NCBI GenBank assembly: GCA_017547385.1
Contig: JAFYPU010000002.1
Location: 25,999-89,998, forward strand
Direction: 5' to 3'
DNA length: 64,000 nucleotides
From: Bacteroidaceae bacterium
Lineage (GTDB): Bacteria > Bacteroidota > Bacteroidia > Bacteroidales > Bacteroidaceae
Made by a program: the position numbers and the translations under genes. Under the pieces are notes generated by a model. It was not told the origin of the DNA and searched no databases. It worked only from the letters and a program-made list of their open reading frames with translations. Below, piece by piece: positions 36,969 through 44,063 of this stretch (within the stretch, counting starts at the first letter, position 1; each line of letters opens with the position of its first letter).

Positions 36969-39347
36969 ATGAAAAATTTGCCTATCAGTGTCTGCATGCC
37001 CATGTATAATGCATCACGATATCTACGTGAATGCATCGACAGCATATTGGCTCAGACTTTTACCGACTTTGAGCTACTCATTGTTGATGATGGTTCAACA
37101 GACGAAAGCGTTAAAATTGTGGAATCTTATCATGACCCACGTATCAGATTGATTAAGAACAAACACGACTATATCGCCTCGCTCAATCTCCTACTGAGCG
37201 AAGCCAAAGGCAAATATATCGCACGCATGGATGCTGACGATGTCATGTTGCCGGAGCGCTTAGCCATACAATATAAATATATGGAAGAACATCCGGAGGT
37301 GGATGTTATGGCAGGGGCTTTAAAATATATTGATGAGAGATTTGTTTTCACACCTGCTAAAGAAATATATGAATGCACTTTGGAACTAATGATGGAAGCG
37401 AATCTTGTCGCGAACCCCGCAAGTATTTTCAATCGGGAAAGTATACTCGAACATAGCATTAATTATGAAGAAGACTTTATTTATGCAGAGGACTATCGTT
37501 TTTGGACACGTATTCTAATGGAAGGACTCAAAATTCATATTATTCCAACTACTCTCATTAAATATAGATATTCAAACGCTCAAATTACATCTTGTCATCG
37601 TGATGAAATGTTTTCTAAAACTCATCAAGTACAAGAACATATAAGAACACATCTAGCAGTATCATACAACATTGGATATAAAATGCCCCAAATAGAAAAT
37701 CGGGGTAAACAATTAAGCATTATTATTCCATTTCTCAATGAAGGTGAAGAAGTTCTTTTAACTATTGAGAGCATCCGTAATACCATTAAAGATACTGCAG
37801 ATATTATTGTAATAAATGATTGTTCAATCGATGGTGTCAACTATCAAGAGATGGTCAAAGATTTGCAAGTTTATTACATACTTAACCGCGAACGAAAAGG
37901 AGTTGCAGCTTCACGTGATTTAGGAATTAAATTATGTAAAACTCCATATTTTCTTTTGTTGGATGCCCATATGCGTTTCTATGAAGAGGATTGGGCTATA
38001 AAAATTATAAATAAACTTATAGAAAACGAACGTCAGCTACTTTGTTGCCAAGGATTATTTCTCAGTAAAAGGAAAGATGGAACTATTATTTCTCAAGATA
38101 AAAGTTGTTGCTTTGGGGCTTTTATGCCATGCCTTAAAAATACTTATTTACCAGATATCAAATGGAACACCTTTGAGCAATCACCTAATGAATTGGAAGA
38201 AACAATACCTTTCGTTTTAGGGGCAGGCTACGCCGCAAGCTGCCAGTATTGGAAGTACTTACGAGGATTAGAGGGGTTAGAATACTATGGTTCTGACGAA
38301 GCATACATCAGCCTAAAAGTCTGGATGGAGGGAGGAAAATGTACATTATTAAAAAATGTTGTAATAGGACATATTTACAGAGAAGAAGCACCATACAAAC
38401 ATTATAATGTCGCCGAAGTTTTCAACTATTTATGGATCTCCCGACTTTTATTCTCTTCATTTTGGAAGTATGCAGCAGAGGCGGCAGCAATAGTTATAAA
38501 TAGGCCTCTATATCTTGAAGCAAATAAATTGTTCAAGAAAAAACAATCACAATTTAACGAACTAAAAAAATACTATAATAAAATCTTTACTAAAGATTTT
38601 ATAGATGTAATGCAGTATCATCAAAACATAAGGTTAAAGAATCTAGTGAGAATATCAGATACCACACTAAATTTGTTACCAAAAATAGCTATATTCTTAC
38701 AAAAGAATACACCACGCTATTATGGACTCTACAAGGGAAAAATGGGACATCTTATATGGTTTGAACACTATTCCCGATATTGCGACTGTAGTCTTTGGGA
38801 CGATCTTGCTTCTGATTTGTGGGAACAAATAGAACAAGCCATAAAAGAAGATTTTTTACCTTTAAATTTCGAAGAGGGTTTATTGGGTATCGGGTGGAGT
38901 ATTTTGTACTTGCATGAGAAGAAGTTTTTAGACGATTACCCTGAGACCATATTATCAAAAATTGACCAAAATGTAAATAAATGTAGTCCGCATAGATTAG
39001 AAGAAAATGATATCAAGGGACTGCTATGTTATTGTGCTGCCCGTTTAAAATACTCATTTAAAAGGAAAGAAAAGTTTGCGTGGAGTCAGAGCTTTATAGA
39101 GGAACTATTAATGTCCTCAAAGACTATAATTGAAAATAGCAACAACTCAGAAACAATCACTTTAGCTTTAATGCTTATAGATTTTATGGAAAATAAATAT
39201 GACTTAAGTGACTGGGAGCTATCATTAAGCAAATGTATAGACTTTAAGCAGACGTTCCCACAAAACGCCATGTATTGGGAAAGCGGACTATGTAATCCTG
39301 TAGCTTCAGTCTCTATGCTTACACTTTTATTAATTGAACAAAAATAA
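36969..39347 (+). CDS. Double GT2 glycosyltransferase with polypeptide GalNAc-T-like domain and LanC-like tail
   Basis: 792 residues from the ATG at 36969, directly before the first strand (LPISVCMPMYN). Domain 1, residues 4-235: GT2 with VDDGS (39-43) and DADD (88-91). Domain 2, residues 248-490: GT2 whose metal site reads D332-A-H334 (LLDAHMRF) plus His468 in GHIYR, and whose block GSDEAYISLKVWMEGG (441-456) matches the Gal/GalNAc-T motif of mucin-type polypeptide GalNAc-transferases. Tail, about 580-792: helical, with LanC-type glycine motifs (EEGLLGIGWSILYL, GLCNPVASVSML) but no visible zinc-binding Cys/His set. Visibly AT-rich. It overlaps or abuts the radical SAM gene. I infer peptide O-glycosylation of the precursor encoded two genes downstream; activity and sugar are untested. 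Confidence 0.8.
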   Translation: MKNLPISVCMPMYNASRYLRECIDSILAQTFTDFELLIVDDGSTDESVKIVESYHDPRIRLIKNKHDYIASLNLLLSEAKGKYIARMDADDVMLPERLAIQYKYMEEHPEVDVMAGALKYIDERFVFTPAKEIYECTLELMMEANLVANPASIFNRESILEHSINYEEDFIYAEDYRFWTRILMEGLKIHIIPTTLIKYRYSNAQITSCHRDEMFSKTHQVQEHIRTHLAVSYNIGYKMPQIENRGKQLSIIIPFLNEGEEVLLTIESIRNTIKDTADIIVINDCSIDGVNYQEMVKDLQVYYILNRERKGVAASRDLGIKLCKTPYFLLLDAHMRFYEEDWAIKIINKLIENERQLLCCQGLFLSKRKDGTIISQDKSCCFGAFMPCLKNTYLPDIKWNTFEQSPNELEETIPFVLGAGYAASCQYWKYLRGLEGLEYYGSDEAYISLKVWMEGGKCTLLKNVVIGHIYREEAPYKHYNVAEVFNYLWISRLLFSSFWKYAAEAAAIVINRPLYLEANKLFKKKQSQFNELKKYYNKIFTKDFIDVMQYHQNIRLKNLVRISDTTLNLLPKIAIFLQKNTPRYYGLYKGKMGHLIWFEHYSRYCDCSLWDDLASDLWEQIEQAIKEDFLPLNFEEGLLGIGWSILYLHEKKFLDDYPETILSKIDQNVNKCSPHRLEENDIKGLLCYCAARLKYSFKRKEKFAWSQSFIEELLMSSKTIIENSNNSETITLALMLIDFMENKYDLSDWELSLSKCIDFKQTFPQNAMYWESGLCNPVASVSMLTLLLIEQK

Positions 39348-39354
39348 CTACGAA

Positions 39355-40650
39355 ATGAAAAAATTCAGCAAGTACAATTTCTTTATTGACAATACAGTGA
39401 ATGTATTGTTGCATAACATTGCTAATGAACAGACTCTTGTTATGGATACTTCCATAGCAAAGCTAATTCAGAAGTACATAGAAAAAATAGACGAATTAGA
39501 AGCTATCCATCCTACATTATTCAATACCTTATTGGAACGAGAGATAATCATAGATAAAGATACAGATGAGGTTGCTAATATCATAACTAAATGGGAAAAG
39601 GCCGAAAGCTCCAATTCCAATTACAGTATAACGATTATTCCAACAATGGCATGTAACCTAAATTGTTGGTATTGTTATGAGGAGCATAAAGCTGGAGAAG
39701 TTTTACAAGAACCAACCTTGGATAAAATAAAAAAATACATCCTAAGTGTTATCACTAATCAAGATCTTCAGAATTTCAATATCGACTTCTTTGGAGGTGA
39801 ACCTTTGATCTGTTATACTAATGTGGTAAAACCTTTAATGGAATTTATCAAGGAGAATTGTACACAATATGGTATCAAATACTCAGTTCATTTTACAACA
39901 AACGCAGTTCTTCTAACCCCACAGATGGTAGAAGAGTTATTAAATTATACCCCCAATATTGCTTTTCAGATTACACTAGATGGCAATAAATGTATGCACA
40001 ATAGAGTACGTAGCACAAAAAATGGGAAGCCAACATATGATATTATAGTTAAAAATATAAATCTTCTGCTGAGAAAAAGAATTTTTGTCACTGTTCGTGT
40101 GAATTTCACAAAAGACAATATTGATAGCATAGTAGATATTATCGACACTTTTAGGGAGTTAGATAAAGAAGAGAAAACATACATTATTTTTGACTTTCAA
40201 CAAGTTTGGCAAGACAAACATAATGTTGAAGTTGTTGAAAAAATCGAAAAGATTGCCTTAAATTTCATGGAACAGGGGCTAAATGTCATGTGGAATACTT
40301 TGTATTCAAAGTATAGATGTTATGCCGAATATAGCAATAAAGTTGTTATCAACCATAATGGGGATGTATTTAAGTGTACAGCTCGAAATTTTAGGAGTAG
40401 CCAAAGAGAGGGAATCCTAACCGATAATGGAGAAATCTTATGGAATTCAAAGTTCTTTAAGCGAATGGATTTGAAAAATGGATTAAACGTTTGCAAGCAA
40501 TGTGAGATATTTCCAATATGTTTTGGAGGATGTTCTCAATTAAAATTAGAAGCAAGTAGCGAAAATACTTGCTTAAAAGGTTGGACAAAGAAAGAGAAAG
40601 AAAATTTTGTAGAAAAACGTCTCAAACAAAAACTTATCGTTAGGAAGTAG
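39355..40650 (+). CDS. Radical SAM/SPASM peptide maturase
   Basis: 431 residues from ATG 39355, 7 bases after the glycosyltransferase stop (an upstream ATG at 39334 overlaps that gene). N-terminal region of about 90 residues (precursor-binding or RRE-like, not verified). Radical SAM cluster motif C100-x3-C104-x2-C107 (CNLNCWYCYE), GGEP at 147-150, then a SPASM domain with Cys341, Cys380, Cys383, Cys389, Cys393 and Cys406 for auxiliary iron-sulphur clusters. Such enzymes install carbon-carbon, thioether or ether links in ribosomal peptides. It stands directly before the precursor gene, as expected of a RiPP maturase. The reaction type cannot be read from the sequence. Confidence 0.92.
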   Translation: MKKFSKYNFFIDNTVNVLLHNIANEQTLVMDTSIAKLIQKYIEKIDELEAIHPTLFNTLLEREIIIDKDTDEVANIITKWEKAESSNSNYSITIIPTMACNLNCWYCYEEHKAGEVLQEPTLDKIKKYILSVITNQDLQNFNIDFFGGEPLICYTNVVKPLMEFIKENCTQYGIKYSVHFTTNAVLLTPQMVEELLNYTPNIAFQITLDGNKCMHNRVRSTKNGKPTYDIIVKNINLLLRKRIFVTVRVNFTKDNIDSIVDIIDTFRELDKEEKTYIIFDFQQVWQDKHNVEVVEKIEKIALNFMEQGLNVMWNTLYSKYRCYAEYSNKVVINHNGDVFKCTARNFRSSQREGILTDNGEILWNSKFFKRMDLKNGLNVCKQCEIFPICFGGCSQLKLEASSENTCLKGWTKKEKENFVEKRLKQKLIVRK

Positions 40651-40691
40651 TATATACTTCATATATGTTTAACTTTTAAAATAAAAACAAA

Positions 40692-40973
40692 ATGAGAATT
40701 CAAAAAGCAAAACTTGTAGATCTCAGAGTTGAGATACCTACAATTGTGAAAGAAGCCGAGGGTGAACTCAGAGGAGGTTTCTGTGCTTTAGCTTCAACAG
40801 AAAGTGAGAATCCGTTAAGCAATATCCTATGTGATATTGAGGTTAATCTGAAGAACTGCAAATGTGGAGTGGTTACACCTCCCATTACAACTACGACAAC
40901 TACTACAACACCTTCTCCAACAGGTACAAGTAGTAATATGCAGGCCTTGCTTGGTGGAACTTTTCATTTCTAA
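40692..40973 (+). CDS. RiPP precursor peptide with GG leader and mucin-like Thr-rich tail
   Basis: 93 residues. Leader of 29 residues ending in ELRGG (Gly28-Gly29), the cleavage signal for C39 exporters. Predicted core of 64 residues: Cys at 31, 47, 56 and 58, then PPITTTTTTTTPSPTGTSS (63-81) and an end SNMQALLGGTFHF. The eight Thr in a row use three different codons (ACA, ACT, ACG), so the run is kept at protein level rather than made by simple repeat slippage. It resembles mucin O-glycosylation domains and pairs with the GalNAc-T-like enzyme of the same unit. 41 bases after the maturase; followed by a stem-loop. Role as precursor is strongly supported by context; modifications are inferred. 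Confidence 0.88.
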   Translation: MRIQKAKLVDLRVEIPTIVKEAEGELRGGFCALASTESENPLSNILCDIEVNLKNCKCGVVTPPITTTTTTTTPSPTGTSSNMQALLGGTFHF

Positions 40974-40982
40974 TTATTTGTC

Positions 40983-41011
40983 TTTGCAGGTGGGGATTCT
41001 CCACCTGCAAA
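40983..41011 (+). terminator. Stem-loop after the precursor gene (attenuator or mRNA stabiliser)
   Basis: TTTGCAGGTGG / CCACCTGCAAA, perfect 11-base stem with 7-base loop, 10 bases after the precursor stop. No T-run, so it probably reduces rather than ends transcription, or protects the upstream mRNA end. Confidence 0.65.
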
Positions 41012-41037
41012 TATCGAAATAGACAAAAGATCATATT

Positions 41038-43968
41038 ATGAAAAAGATTGTAAACTTCCTTTTGTTGCTATTCTTTGGTTTCTCTGCTTTTGCACAAGAC
41101 AAAAACATTCAATACATCTACGGAAATATCAACAATCGCTTGACAAAACATGCCATTACCGGAGCCAATGTTTTTCTGGAGAGGCCTGATGGAGTTGTTG
41201 TCGATTCAATCATAAATACACAAGTGCCCTTGGCATACGGTGGTGTTAATTATGAGTATTGCTTCGGTATTCCACGATTAGGCGGTTATTATGTCATCCG
41301 AGTGGAAGCAGACGGATATGAAACCGGATATCTTGCCATCGACAGCATTGCCGCAAGAGGGAGAACAAATGGTCTTCGTTACACAGGGGATATTCTCTTG
41401 AACAAAAAAATGAAGGAACAGCAACTGGGTGAAGCTGTCGTAAAAGCCACACGTATCAAAATTTATTCAAAAGGCGACACTTTGGTCTATAATGCAGATG
41501 CTTTCCAATTGGCTGAAGGATCAATGCTTGATGCCCTTATCAAGCAACTGCCGGGGGCTGAATTAAAAGATAATGGACGCATATTGGTCAATGGTAAACA
41601 AATCGAAAGTTTGCAACTCAATGGTGAAGATTTTTTCAGAGGGAACAATGAACTGATGCTTGACAATCTTCCCTCATACATGGTACAGAACATCAAAGTG
41701 TATGAGAAGACCGGAGAACTTTCTAGATTTGGAAGTAGGGATTTGGGAGATAAAACTTATGTCATGGATGTTCGGCTGAAACGACAATATAGTATTGGCT
41801 GGGTGGCCAACATTGATGGAGGCTATGGCACAGAAGACAGGTATATGGCACGCTTATTTGCCATGCGTTTCACACCTCAATCACGAATTTCGGTCTTCGC
41901 CAACTTCAATAACCTTAATGATAACCGTAAACCAGGAGAGGACAATGAATGGCGACCGGAAAATATGCCTAATGGCATTATAACAACAAAATACGGAGGG
42001 GTGGATTATCTTGTGAAAGACCGAAACGAACGGTTCAAATTGCAAGGAAGTGCAGAAATACGTCATTGGGACGCCACCTATCACTCTATCAATACCGGTG
42101 AAACCTTTCTTTCCGAAGGGAGCACGTGGAGCAAAGGAGAAAATTGGCAGCGGAGCAAGAATCTTCGCATCGGAACAAGTCATGATTTCCTCTTTTACAG
42201 TCCTGCGCAACCCGGCTATGGATTAGGAAAAATGGCAATCCAAATCAAACCTTCTTTCAATTATTACAGATGGGACAACTCAGGATATGGCGTTTCTGCC
42301 GAATTCAAGGAAAATCCCGAAAACTATGTCAGTGCCGGACTACTTGACAGCATTTACCGGCCGAATATAGGTGAACTGTTGCGTCATTTGGCTCTGAACC
42401 GTTATCTCTCAGAAAACAAGGAGAATGGACGGCAGTATAACGGAGGAGCTGAACTGACATGGCGATGGCGTCCCAACACAACCGATATGTTTGCCATTGC
42501 AAGTAGTATCAACTATTCTGACAATCGGAACGAACGTTTCGTTCAAGAAAGATATGATTATCCCTCCTCTCCGGATATGCCAATTGATTTTCGTAACAAA
42601 TGGATAAAAGACCACCCCAACAGAAATCTGCGTTATCATGTGGGAACCACCTATCTTTTACCATTTATGTCCAATGACATCACATTGCAACCGACATATA
42701 TTTTCGGACAGTCTTTTTCCCAACATGACTATGCTCTGCATCGGCTTGACCGATTGGATGGATGGGGAGAAAACACGACACACGTTATAGGCTCATTGCC
42801 TTCCGAAGCGGATTTTTTGTTCCACACCATTGATCCTCAAAACAGTTACATGCAGGAACAGACGGAAACCTGGCACGAAGTGGACATCAGGACCAGATGG
42901 AAAAAAGAAGAGAGCGATCGTAAATTGGAAGTAGTGTTTAACCTACCTTTGCGCTACACTCATTACCATCTGAAATATGCACGTTCCAACTATCATGGCA
43001 CATCACGAAGAAACACATTCTTCGTACAGCCCCAACTGAACATAACACATTCTTGGCACAACTTTCAACGTAGCATTTCTTTCAACTATCACCTCACCGG
43101 TGCAGCACCGGAAATGACCGACCTTCTCGAAATCGAAAGGAATGACAATCCTCTACACGTCTACAATGGTAATACCAACTTGAAAAATTCGCATACGCAC
43201 ACCTTGGGTTTGAATTACACCAACAACAGCACACGCAAACAGCGCACATTCGGATTGTCGGCAGGTTACACCATCAAGCAAGATGCCATAGCCTGGGGAT
43301 ATTCTTATACCCCCCAAACCGGTGTGCGATATTACCAACCATACAATATTGATGGAAACTACCTGATGCAGGGTAACATCAACTACTCCATGCCACTTGA
43401 CAAGAAACGCCGTTTCACTTTCTTCACCAACACGTATGGGGCATTCAGACATGGTGTGGATATGCTCTCTATCACCGGAGAAACTCCCCAAAAGAGTTCT
43501 GTCATAAACACTTCGCTAAACGAAACGCTAAAGCTGAGCTATCGAATCGGGAATACGCAGATTGGGGTCAAAGGTGCATTGTCTTGGGGAAATGCACGCA
43601 GCGAACGAACTGATTTTGAAACATTCAGTGTTTACGATTTCAACTATGGGCTGACCGCCCTCAGTCGGCTATTTTGGGATATTGAGGTGTCTACGGATCT
43701 TTCCATCTATAGCCGCAGAGGATACGGAGATGCATCATACAACTCCAACGACCTCGTATGGAATGTACGATTGTCTAAGCATATTCCCAAAATCGATCTG
43801 ACCGTCTACATCGATGGCTTTGACCTTCTGCACCAACTTTCCAATATCACTCACTCCATCAACTCGCAAGGACGTACCGAGACCTACAGAAATGTTATCC
43901 CACGCTACTTTATGTTTCACTTGGTCTATAAGTTATATAAACAGCCCAAAAAGAGGCCGGGGGGTTGA
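41038..43968 (+). CDS. Outer-membrane beta-barrel protein 1 (TonB-receptor-like)
   Basis: 976 residues. Signal peptide (MKKIVNFLLLLFFGFSAFAQ); a carboxypeptidase-regulatory-like beta domain (about 25-130); a plug-like domain with QLGEAVVKATRIKIYSKGD and LDALIKQLPGAELKDNGR; then a long run of amphipathic strands ending in an aromatic strand (MFHLVYKLYKQ). It belongs with the TonB-dependent-receptor-like barrels (outer membrane protein beta-barrel family) often seen in Bacteroidetes peptide clusters. No clear TonB box or SusD partner. Paralogue of the next gene. I infer a role in passing the mature peptide across the outer membrane, or in binding it. Confidence 0.8.
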   Translation: MKKIVNFLLLLFFGFSAFAQDKNIQYIYGNINNRLTKHAITGANVFLERPDGVVVDSIINTQVPLAYGGVNYEYCFGIPRLGGYYVIRVEADGYETGYLAIDSIAARGRTNGLRYTGDILLNKKMKEQQLGEAVVKATRIKIYSKGDTLVYNADAFQLAEGSMLDALIKQLPGAELKDNGRILVNGKQIESLQLNGEDFFRGNNELMLDNLPSYMVQNIKVYEKTGELSRFGSRDLGDKTYVMDVRLKRQYSIGWVANIDGGYGTEDRYMARLFAMRFTPQSRISVFANFNNLNDNRKPGEDNEWRPENMPNGIITTKYGGVDYLVKDRNERFKLQGSAEIRHWDATYHSINTGETFLSEGSTWSKGENWQRSKNLRIGTSHDFLFYSPAQPGYGLGKMAIQIKPSFNYYRWDNSGYGVSAEFKENPENYVSAGLLDSIYRPNIGELLRHLALNRYLSENKENGRQYNGGAELTWRWRPNTTDMFAIASSINYSDNRNERFVQERYDYPSSPDMPIDFRNKWIKDHPNRNLRYHVGTTYLLPFMSNDITLQPTYIFGQSFSQHDYALHRLDRLDGWGENTTHVIGSLPSEADFLFHTIDPQNSYMQEQTETWHEVDIRTRWKKEESDRKLEVVFNLPLRYTHYHLKYARSNYHGTSRRNTFFVQPQLNITHSWHNFQRSISFNYHLTGAAPEMTDLLEIERNDNPLHVYNGNTNLKNSHTHTLGLNYTNNSTRKQRTFGLSAGYTIKQDAIAWGYSYTPQTGVRYYQPYNIDGNYLMQGNINYSMPLDKKRRFTFFTNTYGAFRHGVDMLSITGETPQKSSVINTSLNETLKLSYRIGNTQIGVKGALSWGNARSERTDFETFSVYDFNYGLTALSRLFWDIEVSTDLSIYSRRGYGDASYNSNDLVWNVRLSKHIPKIDLTVYIDGFDLLHQLSNITHSINSQGRTETYRNVIPRYFMFHLVYKLYKQPKKRPGG

Positions 43969-44063
43969 CTATATTTATTATATATGAAAAACATAAAATC
44001 ACATCATATATACTTAATACATTATGAAAACAAAATAGAGCATCAACTTAAATACAAAAGATT

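Noticed and set aside
40878-40950. Thr-codon run as a simple DNA microsatellite
   Set aside because: The eight Thr codons are a mix of ACA, ACT and ACG, so it is not a pure triplet repeat and is unlikely to be a slippage artefact.
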